Shown here: one piece after another, positions 27,019 through 37,169 of the stretch
Layout of the letters: each line of letters starts with the position of its first letter
How positions within the stretch are numbered: the stretch's first letter is position 1
Assembly: GCF_012689525.1 (NCBI RefSeq)
Contig: NZ_CP051515.1
Location: 2,542,001-2,606,000, forward strand
DNA length: 64,000 nucleotides
From: Paraburkholderia aromaticivorans
GTDB lineage: Bacteria > Pseudomonadota > Gammaproteobacteria > Burkholderiales > Burkholderiaceae
Reading direction: 5' to 3'
The notes under the pieces: generated by a model
The model's input: only the letters and a program-made list of their open reading frames with translations
The model's database searches: none
What the model was told of the DNA's origin: nothing
Made by a program: the position numbers and the translations under genes

Positions 27019-30000
27019 GCGCCCTCGCGTTGTCATTACGCCTCGCGCTGAGCCTCACGGCCGTCTGCTGCGTGGCGACGGTTTCGCCGGATGCGCTGGC
27101 GCAGGCGTCGAAAGACCCCTTGAACGTGCTGATCGATCAGGGCAAGTACTGGCAATTGCATCAGCGCGGCGACCTCGCCGAGCAGGCATGGCAGAAGGTG
27201 CTGCGCATCGATCCCAAGCAGCCTGATGCGCTCTTCGGCATGGGCATGGTACTCGCCGACCGTAAAGACGGCGCCGGCGCGCAGCAATATCTGGCGCGCC
27301 TGAAAGCGGTCGCGCCGAACTATCCGAATCTGGATGAGCTCGGCCGGCGCCTCGGTGAATCGAGTGTGCGCGACCAGACCGTGAACGACGCGCGGCGGCT
27401 CGCGCAAAGCGGTCAAAGCGCGAGCGCGGTGCAGGAATACCAGCGCGCGCTGACCGGCAAACCGGCCACGCCCGAATTGCAGCTCGAGTATTACCAGGCA
27501 CTGTCGGCCACGCCGCAAGGCTGGGATCAGGCACGCCGCGGTCTCGAACAACTCGCGCGCGACAACCCCGACGACCCGCGTTACGCCCTCGCCTACGCGC
27601 AGCATCTGACCTATCGCGACGTGACGCGCCGCGACGGCATCGCGCGGCTGCAGAAACTGGCGGGTGACAGCACGGTCGGCGCGTCGGCGAAAAAGAGCTG
27701 GCGTCAGGCGCTGTTGTGGCTCGACGCGCGGCCCTCCGACGCCCCGCTCTATCAAGCCTATCTGCAGACCGCGACCGATGACGCCGCCGTGAAAGCGCGC
27801 TTCGATTCGATGGTCCAGCAGGACAGCGCGGCGCGCGCACGTTCACAGGAAAATGCCGCCGTCGACGCGCGCGGCCGCACGATCGCCGACGGCTTCACCG
27901 CGCTCGACCGCAACGACGTGGCAACAGCGCGCGCGAAGTTTTCCTCGGTGCTGGCCACTAGCCCGAACGACACCGACGCGCTCGGCGGCATGGGCATCGC
28001 CGCGTTGAAGCAGGAGCATTTCGCCGAGGCCCGCAACTATCTGGAGCGTGCGTCGCGCAACGGCAATCCGGCGCGCTGGAAAACCGCGCTGGACAGCGCG
28101 AGCTATTGGACCTACACGAGCGACGCGATCGGCGCGCGCAGCAATGGCGAGACCGCGAAGGCCAAGTCGCTGTTCGAACGCGCGATCGCGCTGAATCCGT
28201 CCGACGTCACCGCGCAGGTTCTGCTCGGCGAAATGCTGCTCGCGAACGGCGACCCGAGCGGCGCGGAACAGGCCTACCGGATGGCGCTGCGCCGTCAGGC
28301 CGACAATCCCGACGCGGTGCGCGGGCTGGTCGGCGCACTCGCCGCGCAAGGCCGCGGCGACGAGGCCCTGCAGTTCGCCAATCAACTCAACACCGAACAG
28401 CAGTCGAAGGCCGGCGGCATCAACCGTCTGCGTGGCGAAGCGCAGGCCGCGCAGGCGCGCGCGGCCGAAGCGCGCGGCGATCTCGGCAGCGCGCGCAGTC
28501 TCTTTGAAGACGCGCTGCTGAACACGCCCGACGATCCGTGGCTGCGTCTCGACCTCGCGCGCATCTACGTGCGCCAGGGCGCGGTCGCCAACGCGCGCAG
28601 CATGATGGACGGCCTGCTCGCCGCGCATCCCGACATGACCGATGCGCTGTACGCGAGCGCGTTGCTGTCGGCGGAAACGCAGGACTGGTCGGCGGGTCTC
28701 GCGCAACTCGACCGCATTCCGGTCGCGCAGCGCACCGACGCGATGACGACCTTGCAGCACCGCTTGTGGGTGCATCAGCAAGCCGATCTCGCCACGCGGA
28801 TGGCGCGCAATGGGCAGACCCAACAGGCGCTCGCCACGCTGCACGCCGCCGAGCCGGTCGCGGGCAACAGCCCCGAACTGATCGGCGTGATCGCGGCCGC
28901 TTACAGCCAGGCCGGCGACCCGAACCGCGCGCTCGGACTCGTGCGCGCCGCCATGAACGCGGCGCCCGGCAACACCGATCTGCTGCTGCAATACGCGGGC
29001 ATTCTGTCGGCCACGCAACAGGAAGCCGAACTCGGCATGGTGATGCGCCGGCTCGCGTCGATGCAGTTGACGCCGCAGCAACGCACCGACTTCGGCAATC
29101 TGAATCTTGGCATCGTCATCAAGCAGTGCGATGCGGTGCGTCAGCGCGGCGACCTCGCCAGCGCGTACGACGTGATCGCGCCGTGGCTCGCGGCCATGCC
29201 CGACAATCCCGATCTGCAAGCCGCGCTCGGCCGCCTCTATTCGACGGCCGGCGACGATCGCAACGCGGTCGCCAGCTATCGCGTCGCGCTGCAACGCAAG
29301 CCCGACGATCTGAACCTGCTGCAGGCGACGATCTCCGCCGCGGCCGGCGCGAAGCAGTTCAGCTACGCCGAAACACTCGCGAAACAGGCCTTGAACGCGG
29401 CGCCCGCCGATCCGGGCGTGCTCGCCACCGTCGGCCGCATGTATCGCGCGGAAGGCAAGCTGTCGCTCGCGTCGACTTATCTGCAGCGCTCTCTGGTCGC
29501 CGCCAACACGCCGCTGATGGCCAATGCCCCGCGCAGTCCGGCGAGCAACGTGCCGCGCGGCTGGGAAGTGGCGATGCGCCGGATCGGCGCGACGCCGCTG
29601 CCGGGCACCAATCCCTTCGAAGGCAAAACCGCCACGGTCACGCCGACCGACGCCGACAATGCCGCGCTTACCGGCGGCGGTTATAACGCCGCGCGCTCAG
29701 CGCTTCCGTATTCGCAGTCTTCCTTGCCGACACAAACCGTGCCGAACTATCCGCCGCCTACGCAGCCCGCGCCTTACGTCGCGCCTTATACAGCGCCGAC
29801 GCAGCCTTATGCGCCGAACCGTGCGCCTGCCGCCCTGCCGTACAACGCGCCGCGTCAAGGCGTCGACTCGGGTGGCTATGGCCAGGAGACTTACGGGTCG
29901 AGCCAGTCGGGCGCGCCGTTGCAGCCTTATCCGGGGCAAGGCCAAAGTCAGCCGCCGATGCAACAGCAGGCGCAGATGCCGCCGATGCAGCAGGCTCCGC

Positions 30001-31751
30001 AGTACAACCCGGCTTATCCGCAGCAGGCGCCTTATTTGCAGCAGCAGCAATACCCGCAGCAGCAGCCATACGGCGCGCAGGACGGTTATGCGGCCACGCC
30101 CTGGCCGATGTCGCCGGCTGCGCGCCAGGCGCAGGCCAACGCGGGTTCGATGCAAGCGCAACCGTATGGCACGCCGCGCGCGAGCGCGAGTACGAGCACG
30201 AAGCGCGCGGCCAGCAAGAAGCAAAGCGCGTCGAAGAATAGTGGCAACGCGGCCGCTTATGCGCAGCAGCCGTATGGGCAACAGCAAGGCTATCCGCAGC
30301 AGCCTTACTACGGTCAACAGGCGTATCCGCAACAACAGCAACAGCAGGGCTACGCGCAAGAGCCTTATCAACCCCAACCGCCGCAGCAGCAGGCTTACCC
30401 GAATCAGGGCTACTACGCGCAACAGCAGCCGTACATTCCGCAGCCGCCGACTGGTTACGCCCAGCCGTACTACCCGGCGCAACCCGGCGCGAACGGCAAC
30501 GGCAACGCCTACGCGCAGCCGAACGTGGCGAACACGCAAACGCTCGGCGTCGCGGAAGAACTCGCGCAGGTCAATCGCGAGCAGTCGAGCAGCATCTCGG
30601 GCGGCATCGTGTTCCGTAACCGCACCGGCGAGGACGGCCTGTCCAACCTCACCGATATCGAAGCGCCGATCCAGGGGCGCATCAAGGCGGGCAACGGACA
30701 CGTCGTCGTTACGGCGACGCCCGTGACGCTCGACGCCGGCACTCCCGCCGACAATGTCTCGACACTCGCGCGTTTCGGCGCCGGCCTGTCGAACGGCACG
30801 TCGGTCTCGGCGGCCAATGTAGGCAACCAGACGGCGAGCGGCGTGGGCCTGTCGGTCGGCTATGAAGGCCGTAGCATCAGCGGCGATATCGGCGTGACGC
30901 CGATTGGGTTCCGCGAGACCAACATCGTGGGCGGCGCGCAGTACAACGGCGGCATCACCGACAAGGTGTCGTATTCGCTGGCCATCGCGCGCCGCGCGGT
31001 GACCGACAGTTTGCTGTCCTATGCCGGCGCGCACGACGCCAGTTCTGGCCTCGAATGGGGTGGTATCACTTCGACCGGCGGCCTTGCCAGCCTCGCATGG
31101 GACGACGGCACGAGCGGCCTGTACGTGAACGGATCGGTGCAGTACTACAAGGGCGACAACGTGCAGGGCAATGTCGCCGTCAAGGGCGGTGGCGGCGTCT
31201 ACACGCGCCTGCTGAAAGACGCCGATCAGACCTTCACTATCGGCGTGAATACGACGGTGATGGGCTACAACAAGAATCTGTCGTACTTCACGTATGGCCA
31301 GGGCGGCTATTTCAGCCCGCAGGAATACGTCATTCTGAACTTGCCGATCGAGTGGACCGGACGCAATGGTGCGTTCACGTACGACGTGAAGGGATCGATC
31401 GGGGTGCAGCACTACCGCCAGGATGCGTCGAATTACTTCCCTCTCAACGACAATTCCGGCCGGCAGGCTGCGGCGGTAACGAACGCGACGCAGTTCGGTA
31501 CGAGCGTGCAGAGCAACGCGCAGTACCCGGGCCAAAGCAAGACCGGCGTGTCGTATTCGCTCAGCGCCGTGGGCGAATATCAACTCGCGCCGCAACTGGC
31601 GTTCGGGGCGACCGCTTCGCTCGGCAATGCGTATGAATATCGCGAGTATCTCGCGGCGGTTTATGTGCGGTATAGCTTCAGCAAGCAGACCGGCTTGCAG
31701 CCATTCCCGCCCACGCCGCTTGTTTCGCCGTATCTGTCGTTGTCGAATTGA
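27009..31751 (+). CDS. bcsC: Cellulose export outer-membrane protein BcsC with Q/P/Y-rich linker
   Basis: A 1580-residue export protein. A signal peptide (LRLALSLTAVCCVATVSPDALA) is followed by many TPR repeats over about residues 40-880. The last about 390 residues form the BcsC outer-membrane beta-barrel, with repeated short strands and a terminal aromatic strand. Between them, from about 890 to 1180, lies a long segment rich in Gln, Pro, Tyr and Ala (many PQQ, QQPYG and YPQQ units), not expected in enteric BcsC, which is shorter (about 1150 residues). The reading frame is intact through it. TPRs should contact BcsB or peptidoglycan-side partners while the barrel exports cellulose. Confidence 0.93.
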   Translation: MRLSALALSLRLALSLTAVCCVATVSPDALAQASKDPLNVLIDQGKYWQLHQRGDLAEQAWQKVLRIDPKQPDALFGMGMVLADRKDGAGAQQYLARLKAVAPNYPNLDELGRRLGESSVRDQTVNDARRLAQSGQSASAVQEYQRALTGKPATPELQLEYYQALSATPQGWDQARRGLEQLARDNPDDPRYALAYAQHLTYRDVTRRDGIARLQKLAGDSTVGASAKKSWRQALLWLDARPSDAPLYQAYLQTATDDAAVKARFDSMVQQDSAARARSQENAAVDARGRTIADGFTALDRNDVATARAKFSSVLATSPNDTDALGGMGIAALKQEHFAEARNYLERASRNGNPARWKTALDSASYWTYTSDAIGARSNGETAKAKSLFERAIALNPSDVTAQVLLGEMLLANGDPSGAEQAYRMALRRQADNPDAVRGLVGALAAQGRGDEALQFANQLNTEQQSKAGGINRLRGEAQAAQARAAEARGDLGSARSLFEDALLNTPDDPWLRLDLARIYVRQGAVANARSMMDGLLAAHPDMTDALYASALLSAETQDWSAGLAQLDRIPVAQRTDAMTTLQHRLWVHQQADLATRMARNGQTQQALATLHAAEPVAGNSPELIGVIAAAYSQAGDPNRALGLVRAAMNAAPGNTDLLLQYAGILSATQQEAELGMVMRRLASMQLTPQQRTDFGNLNLGIVIKQCDAVRQRGDLASAYDVIAPWLAAMPDNPDLQAALGRLYSTAGDDRNAVASYRVALQRKPDDLNLLQATISAAAGAKQFSYAETLAKQALNAAPADPGVLATVGRMYRAEGKLSLASTYLQRSLVAANTPLMANAPRSPASNVPRGWEVAMRRIGATPLPGTNPFEGKTATVTPTDADNAALTGGGYNAARSALPYSQSSLPTQTVPNYPPPTQPAPYVAPYTAPTQPYAPNRAPAALPYNAPRQGVDSGGYGQETYGSSQSGAPLQPYPGQGQSQPPMQQQAQMPPMQQAPQYNPAYPQQAPYLQQQQYPQQQPYGAQDGYAATPWPMSPAARQAQANAGSMQAQPYGTPRASASTSTKRAASKKQSASKNSGNAAAYAQQPYGQQQGYPQQPYYGQQAYPQQQQQQGYAQEPYQPQPPQQQAYPNQGYYAQQQPYIPQPPTGYAQPYYPAQPGANGNGNAYAQPNVANTQTLGVAEELAQVNREQSSSISGGIVFRNRTGEDGLSNLTDIEAPIQGRIKAGNGHVVVTATPVTLDAGTPADNVSTLARFGAGLSNGTSVSAANVGNQTASGVGLSVGYEGRSISGDIGVTPIGFRETNIVGGAQYNGGITDKVSYSLAIARRAVTDSLLSYAGAHDASSGLEWGGITSTGGLASLAWDDGTSGLYVNGSVQYYKGDNVQGNVAVKGGGGVYTRLLKDADQTFTIGVNTTVMGYNKNLSYFTYGQGGYFSPQEYVILNLPIEWTGRNGAFTYDVKGSIGVQHYRQDASNYFPLNDNSGRQAAAVTNATQFGTSVQSNAQYPGQSKTGVSYSLSAVGEYQLAPQLAFGATASLGNAYEYREYLAAVYVRYSFSKQTGLQPFPPTPLVSPYLSLSN

Positions 31752-31813
31752 CCTTTGCGTGTCTCACGACGGCGCGGCCCGGTTTGGGCTGCCGCCGCCG
31801 CGAGCACAACGCA

Positions 31814-33046
31814 TCAAACGTCATCGCGCCCGGTCGCGTAACGCCGGCAATGCTCCAGATAGCCAGCAGCATGGCTGCTCACCAATTCGACGATACCCGT
31901 CCAGAGCCACCCCGGCGCATCGAGCGTCTTCGAACGGTTTCTGCGTAGCTCGGTAAGCCACGCCTTGCGCTCGGCGCTATCCATTTGCCGCGCGTGCGCC
32001 TTGCCGACCACCATCGCCAGAAAGCGCGCGGCCTTCATCGCTTCATCGCGCGTCAGTTGCTCGATGGTCAGCTTCATGTCCTGCGGCAGCAATTCACGAA
32101 TCACGACCGCGCGATCCGCGAGACGCGCCGCGCGCATTCGCTCGCCAAGCGACGGCGACAGATGCCGCGCGCCCTCCACCACCCGCTCGGCGTTATCGCG
32201 CGGCATGCGCACGCCGGGATAGCGCGGCGCGGCCGCTTGCGCGGCTTCCTTGATATCGATCAGGCACAGGTCGTCGCCCTCCACCGCCGCGCCGTCGATG
32301 TCGAGCAGCACCGCATAGCGCAATCTCCCGAGCGAACTGCAGCCTTTCACCCAGTAAGCGGCGTCGAGCACTTCCACGTCGGCTTGGTCGCCGGCGCCGC
32401 GCAGCACCGTGGCAAGCCGTGCCAACGAGCCTTTCTCGAACAACGTCTCGATCTCGCGCCGCTCGCTTTTGGCGAGCGGCCAGAAACGCGGGCCGAGCGG
32501 AATGCTCGGCTCGAGATCCTCGATACGTTCCTCCGCCAGATGACGCCACGAACGGCGCACGGCTTCCCTCATCACCACCCGCACCGCTTCGGGCTTTTCC
32601 TCGTGGATGTCGGCGTTCCCCGCGGCTTCGTCGAAGGCACGCTCGTAACCGTCCGCGATCGCTTCCATCATGCGGACGGTCGTCACGCCCGGCAGGTCCG
32701 AACCGCGCGCGGCGGTCGCCAATGACAGACCGAGGCGAATCAGGTCGTGCGCCGGATTGCCGATCACGGTCTGGTCGAGGTCGCGAATCTGGATTTCGAC
32801 GCGTCCTTGCGCATCGGCGACAGGTCCGAGATTACCGGTGTGGCAATCGCCGCAAATCCAGATCGCGGGCCCTTCCGGCAAAGCATGGCCTTCGATGCCG
32901 TCGAGCCATTCGTAGAAATTGCTGGTGTTGCCGCGTACATAAGCGTGCGCCGAGCGCGCCATTCTGGCATTGCGACGTGTGGTCAACAGCGCCTGGCGCG
33001 CATCCGGTTTTGGCAGCTTGTTTCGTGTGATGTTTTTCTTGGGCAT
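31814..33046 (-). CDS. DUF2252 family protein
   Basis: A 410-residue protein of the DUF2252 family. Landmarks are the N-terminal MARSAHAYVRGNTSNFYEW, WICGDCHTGNLGPV, IQIRDLDQTVIGNPAHDLIRL, and YWVKGCSSLGRLRY later. GDCHTGN followed by a DLD-type Asp recalls the catalytic and metal loops of aminoglycoside-phosphotransferase-like kinases, so an atypical kinase fold is plausible, but no substrate is known. It converges on bcsC with 62 bp between stops and is not part of that operon. ATG 33046 gives the family-typical start. Confidence 0.85.
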   Translation of the reverse strand: MPKKNITRNKLPKPDARQALLTTRRNARMARSAHAYVRGNTSNFYEWLDGIEGHALPEGPAIWICGDCHTGNLGPVADAQGRVEIQIRDLDQTVIGNPAHDLIRLGLSLATAARGSDLPGVTTVRMMEAIADGYERAFDEAAGNADIHEEKPEAVRVVMREAVRRSWRHLAEERIEDLEPSIPLGPRFWPLAKSERREIETLFEKGSLARLATVLRGAGDQADVEVLDAAYWVKGCSSLGRLRYAVLLDIDGAAVEGDDLCLIDIKEAAQAAAPRYPGVRMPRDNAERVVEGARHLSPSLGERMRAARLADRAVVIRELLPQDMKLTIEQLTRDEAMKAARFLAMVVGKAHARQMDSAERKAWLTELRRNRSKTLDAPGWLWTGIVELVSSHAAGYLEHCRRYATGRDDV

Positions 33047-33502
33047 TGTCTGGTCCGCTTTGATCGACGTTCGAATTGCGCGTGGTGTTCAACTTCGCGG
33101 TGCGCCTGTCGGCGCGCGCGAACAAATACCGGCAGCAGGATTCGCGCCTGCGTTCTGAATGCAATCTGTAAGCGGAACAAAGCAACTAAACGCGCGCCTG
33201 CCTTTTCCGCATGAAACGCCCACCTGTGTGCCTCTTTCCGCGCGCCGAAGTGCCCGCGCGCATCACCTGGACAATCGTGAATCTGTTAGCAGACAAGGGT
33301 TCGGCTAAACCCCATATCGCATGCGTGACGAGTCACCGGCCCGGCGTTGTGGCCTACAATTATCGCGACCGCGTGTCAGCCATCGGCCGGCACGCGGTGC
33401 ACGGCAGAAGCTTCATCCCGCCTCCTGCTGCGAGTGCAAGCGCGCCACGCGCGCCGGCAGAGTGGGGACACTTTCATCGACGTGACCTCTGTGGAGCGCA
33501 GC
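33047..33502. other. Intergenic region upstream of hybrid kinase
   Basis: About 455 bp between the divergent DUF2252 and hybrid-kinase genes. Open frames cross it, but without typical codon bias or ribosome-binding sites. I see no RNA gene, repeat or clear promoter. Confidence 0.5.
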
Positions 33503-36214
33503 ATGCCTTTTCCGGCACAAGACCACGGCTGCTCCGGCTGGCGCGAGGAGATGGCGCAGCGCATCAGCGCATTCGACTGGGCCGCCACCGGCCTCGGCGC
33601 CATCGAAAACTGGCCGCGCAGTCTGACTGCCACCGTCCAGTTGCTGCTCGCCTCGCCCGTGCCGCTGGTGCTGCTGTGGGGCAAGCCCGGCTACATGATC
33701 TACAACGACGCCTACGCGATCTTCGCGGGCGGACGGCATCCCTATCTGCTCGGCTGCCCGGTCGAACACGGCTGGCCGGAAGTCGCCGATTTCAACCGGC
33801 ATGTCATGGCCACGTGTCTCGCGGGCGGCACGCTGTCGTATCGCGACAAGGAACTGGTGCTGCTGCGCGACGGCAAACCCGAAGACGTGTGGATGGATCT
33901 CTACTACAGCCCGGTCGCCGACGACAGCGGCGCACCGGCCGGCGTGCTGGCAGTGGTCGTCGAAACCACCGCGCGCGTGCTCACCGAACGCTGGCGGCAA
34001 CGCGCCGAAGCCGAACTGCACGAAACCAACGAACGGCTGCAGCTCGCGCTCAATACCGGCACGGTGCTCGGCACGTGGGTGCTGGATGCGCGCACGGGCA
34101 AGGTCAGCGGCGACGAGCGTTTCGCGCGCACCTTTTCCTTTCTGCAGGAAGAAGCCGCGAAAGGAGTCGAGCGCCACGCCACCCTCCACATGCTTCATCC
34201 GGACGACCAGGCGCTCAACGATCAACTGACCGCCGAGGCAATCCGCACGCGGCAGCCGTTTCGCGCCGAGTTTCGAATCCGGCGACCCGATGGCGACTAT
34301 CTCTGGGTGCAGGCAAACGGCCAGTGCGAATTCGACGAGCATGGCGAACCGACACGCTTTCCCGGCGTGCTGATCGACATTCACGAACGCAAGATCGCCG
34401 AACAGTCGCTGCGCCAGTTGACCGAGACGCTCGAACAGCGTGTCGCCGACGCGGTCGCGGCGCGCGCTTTGGCCGAGGAACAATTGCGCCAGGCGCAGAA
34501 GATGGAAGCAATCGGCAGCCTCACGGGCGGCGTCGCGCACGACTTCAACAACGTGCTGCAGGTGATCAACGGCAACCTGCAAATGCTCGCCGCCGATGCC
34601 GGCGGCCACCCGGCCACGCTGCGCCGCCTGTCCGCCGCGACGGACGCCGTCAAACGCGGCGCGAAACTGGCTGCGCATCTGCTCGCCTTCGCACGGCGCC
34701 AGCCGCTCTCGCCGACCGTGCTGAATCCGCGCCGCCTGCTGAGCGGCATGAGCGAGATGCTGCATCGCGCGCTTGGCGAAACCGTCCGCATCGACACGGT
34801 CCTGAGCGACGATCTGTGGAACGTGCAGGCCGACCGCAATCAACTGGAAAACGCGCTGCTCAATCTCGCGATCAATGCGCGCGACGCCATGCAGGGAGAT
34901 GGCACGCTCACCGTGCGCGCGGCCAACCAAGTGCTGGATGCCGCGTTCTGCCGCGGCAAACCGGAACTGTCGCCGGGTGAATACGTGGTGTTTTCCGTCA
35001 CCGACACCGGCGCCGGCATGCCGCCCGAGATCCTGCAACGCGTGTTCGAACCGTTCTTCACGACCAAGCCCGACGGCCACGGCACCGGCCTCGGCCTGAG
35101 CATGGTGTTCGGCTTCGTCAGGCAAAGTGGCGGCCATACCTTGATTGACAGCGAAGTGGGACGCGGCACCACCGTCTCGTTGTTTTTCCCGCGCTGCTGC
35201 GAAGCCGAAACCCCGGAAGCCGTCGACGAGACCGCGGCGCCGACCGGCGGCGGCGAAACGGTTCTGGTCGTCGAAGACGATGCCGACGTGCGGCTGACCG
35301 CCGTCGAAATGCTCGCGCAACTCGGCTACAAGGTGCTGACCGCGTCGAGCGGCGACGCGGCGATCGAGTTCATCGACAGCGACGTGCCGATCGATCTGCT
35401 GTTCACGGACGTGGTGATGCCCGGCAAGATCAAAAGCGTGGAACTCGCGCAGCGGGCCGCGGCGCGCTCGCCCGCCGTGCCGACCCTCTTCACTTCCGGC
35501 TATGCACGCGACGAAATCGTCCATCACGGCAAACTCGACGCCGGCATCACGTTGCTCTCGAAACCGTACCGGCGCGACGATCTCGCCCGCAAGGTGCGCG
35601 GCGTGTTGCGCGCCGGCGCGGCCACGGCAGCCGGTGTGGCGTTGCCCGTGTCCGTCGCCGAAGGACAGATCGCCGCCTGCGTGCCGCCCGCCGTGTACGA
35701 CCCCGGCAGGGAATCCAGGCCGGAAAGCCAGCCGCCCGCCGCTTACGACCCCGGCAGCGAATCAAGGCCGGAAAACCAGCCGCCCGCCGCTGAGCCTCTC
35801 CCCCAAAGGAAGTCCCCTTTAGGGACGGCGCGCTCGGCTGGAACGCCGGCTCGTGTGCTGCTGGTCGAAGACGACATGGACTCACGCGAAGCATTCAGCG
35901 ACCTGCTGAACGCCCTCGGCCTCGATTGCACCGCGGTCGCGAGCGCGGAAGAAGCGCTGCCGCTCGTGCCTGCGCAACACTTCGACATCCTCTTCACCGA
36001 TCTCACGTTGCCCGGCATGTCCGGCGACAGCCTCGCGCGCGCCATGTTGCGGCAGCAGCCGGGTATTCGCGTGCTGCTGGTGTCGGGCTACGGCAAGAGC
36101 GCGCAGATCGGCGATGCCATTCCCGGCGCGCGCCTGCTCGGCAAACCGCTCGATATCGCGGAATTGCGGCGCGAACTCGCGGACTGGATCGATCACACCG
36201 AAGCAGCGTCCTAG
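33503..36214 (+). CDS. Hybrid histidine kinase: PAS, PAS, HisKA, HATPase, REC, REC
   Basis: A 903-residue cytoplasmic sensor kinase with no membrane helix. An N-terminal PAS/GAF-like region (LVLLWGKPGYMIYNDAYAIF) is followed by a PAS_3 domain with its PAC tail, a coiled-coil, the phospho-acceptor His in GGVAHDFNNVLQ near 344, and an HATPase domain (NLAINARDAM, DTGAGMPPE, GTGLGLSMV). Two receiver domains follow, each with a phosphorylatable Asp (LLFTDVVMPG near 630; ILFTDLTLPG near 830). The linker between them is Pro-rich and contains a tandem repeat (see 35696). The start at 33503 is supported by GTGGAG upstream. The DUF72 gene follows 34 bp downstream. The signal is unknown. Confidence 0.92.
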   Translation: MPFPAQDHGCSGWREEMAQRISAFDWAATGLGAIENWPRSLTATVQLLLASPVPLVLLWGKPGYMIYNDAYAIFAGGRHPYLLGCPVEHGWPEVADFNRHVMATCLAGGTLSYRDKELVLLRDGKPEDVWMDLYYSPVADDSGAPAGVLAVVVETTARVLTERWRQRAEAELHETNERLQLALNTGTVLGTWVLDARTGKVSGDERFARTFSFLQEEAAKGVERHATLHMLHPDDQALNDQLTAEAIRTRQPFRAEFRIRRPDGDYLWVQANGQCEFDEHGEPTRFPGVLIDIHERKIAEQSLRQLTETLEQRVADAVAARALAEEQLRQAQKMEAIGSLTGGVAHDFNNVLQVINGNLQMLAADAGGHPATLRRLSAATDAVKRGAKLAAHLLAFARRQPLSPTVLNPRRLLSGMSEMLHRALGETVRIDTVLSDDLWNVQADRNQLENALLNLAINARDAMQGDGTLTVRAANQVLDAAFCRGKPELSPGEYVVFSVTDTGAGMPPEILQRVFEPFFTTKPDGHGTGLGLSMVFGFVRQSGGHTLIDSEVGRGTTVSLFFPRCCEAETPEAVDETAAPTGGGETVLVVEDDADVRLTAVEMLAQLGYKVLTASSGDAAIEFIDSDVPIDLLFTDVVMPGKIKSVELAQRAAARSPAVPTLFTSGYARDEIVHHGKLDAGITLLSKPYRRDDLARKVRGVLRAGAATAAGVALPVSVAEGQIAACVPPAVYDPGRESRPESQPPAAYDPGSESRPENQPPAAEPLPQRKSPLGTARSAGTPARVLLVEDDMDSREAFSDLLNALGLDCTAVASAEEALPLVPAQHFDILFTDLTLPGMSGDSLARAMLRQQPGIRVLLVSGYGKSAQIGDAIPGARLLGKPLDIAELRRELADWIDHTEAAS
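35696..35824 (+). repeat. In-frame 48-bp tandem repeat plus hairpin inside hybrid kinase
   Basis: A 48-bp unit occurs twice (35696-35743 and 35744-35791) with three mismatches, coding for two copies of a 16-residue YDPGxESRPExQPPAA unit. A hairpin CCCAAAGG-aagtcc-CCTTTAGGG (one bulge) follows at 35802-35824, near the end of the linker. The whole block lies between the two receiver domains and keeps the frame. It looks like an intergenic palindromic element captured in a coding sequence. Confidence 0.7.
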
Positions 36215-36248
36215 CCGGCGCACGCCACGCATTCAACCGACTTCGCCG

Positions 36249-37169
36249 ATGGACATTCGCTGCGGCACCGCAGGCTGGACCGACAAGACGCTGATTGCCT
36301 GCAAGCGCTTTTATCCGCGTGGCAGCAGCAGTGCTGAAGCGCGTCTGCGTTTCTATGCTTCGCAATTCCCGCTGGTCGAAGTCGATTCGGCCTACTACGC
36401 GATGCCTTCGGCGAGCAACGCGCAATTGTGGTTCGAGCGCACGCCCGACGGCTTCACGTTCAACTTCAAGTCGTTTCGCCTTTTCACCGGGCATCAGACT
36501 TCGCCCGACGCGTTGCCGCGCGACATTGCGATGGCGCTGCCGGAAGGCATCACCGGCCCGCGCAAGAAGAACGTGTACTACCGCGACATGCCGGACGATA
36601 TCCGCGATGAACTGTGGCGGCGCTATCTGGAAGCGCTCGAACCGCTGCGCGTGAGCGGGCGCCTCGGCGCCGTGCTGTTCCAGTTCGCGCCGTGGATCAC
36701 GCGCGCGCCGGACGGCCTCGCGCTGGTCGAGGAATGCCGGGCGCGGATGGCGGGCTACATGATGGCGGCGGAATTTCGCAATCAGTCGTGGTTCGATGAG
36801 CCGCATGCGGCGTGGTCGATCGAGTTTCTGCGCGAGCGCGGCATCGTGCATGTGATCGTCGACGCGCCGCCGGACGTGACTAACCGCGTGCATACCGTGT
36901 GGGAGGTGACGAATCCTGAACTCGCGATGGTGCGTCTGCATGGGCGCAACACACAGACATGGAGCGCGACCGGCGCGGCGAGTGCTGCGGATCGGTTTGA
37001 TTATGACTATGACGAGGCCGAGTTGACAGAGCTGGCGGTGCCGATTCGCGCGATCGCGACGCGGGCGGGACGCACGCATGTCATTTTTAATAATTGCTTT
37101 GAGGATCAGGGGCAGCGGAATGCGAGGACTTTAATGAGCATCCTGGGGGCGATTGCGGACCCGGCATGA
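36249..37169 (+). CDS. DUF72 (YecE-like) protein
   Basis: A 306-residue TIM-barrel-like DUF72 protein. Family features are the opening IRCGTAGWTDKTL, FYPRGSSSAEARLRFYASQFPLVEVDSAYY in pieces, VLFQFAPW, AEFRNQSWF and the terminal FNNCFEDQGQRNA. Members are widespread and their biochemical role is unsettled; an Fe-S or nuclease-related role has been suggested for some. ATG 36249 is chosen because homologues start with a short MDIRCGTAGW-type strand; the frame is open further upstream into the kinase gene. It follows the hybrid kinase closely and may be co-transcribed. Confidence 0.87.
   Translation: MDIRCGTAGWTDKTLIACKRFYPRGSSSAEARLRFYASQFPLVEVDSAYYAMPSASNAQLWFERTPDGFTFNFKSFRLFTGHQTSPDALPRDIAMALPEGITGPRKKNVYYRDMPDDIRDELWRRYLEALEPLRVSGRLGAVLFQFAPWITRAPDGLALVEECRARMAGYMMAAEFRNQSWFDEPHAAWSIEFLRERGIVHVIVDAPPDVTNRVHTVWEVTNPELAMVRLHGRNTQTWSATGAASAADRFDYDYDEAELTELAVPIRAIATRAGRTHVIFNNCFEDQGQRNARTLMSILGAIADPA

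Noticed and set aside
29697..31595. Minus-strand frame of over 600 codons opposite bcsC
   Set aside because: Its extreme arginine content comes from the antisense of Q/P/Y-rich codons. No start site or domain was seen.
27009..31751. BcsC Q-rich tract as a frameshift or assembly error
   Set aside because: The frame continues cleanly into a full beta-barrel and the codons fit the gene's usual bias, so I treat it as real, though long reads should confirm its length.
33211..33502. Coding extension upstream of the hybrid kinase
   Set aside because: The extension has no domain and poor composition, while ATG 33503 has a good ribosome-binding site and begins the conserved part.
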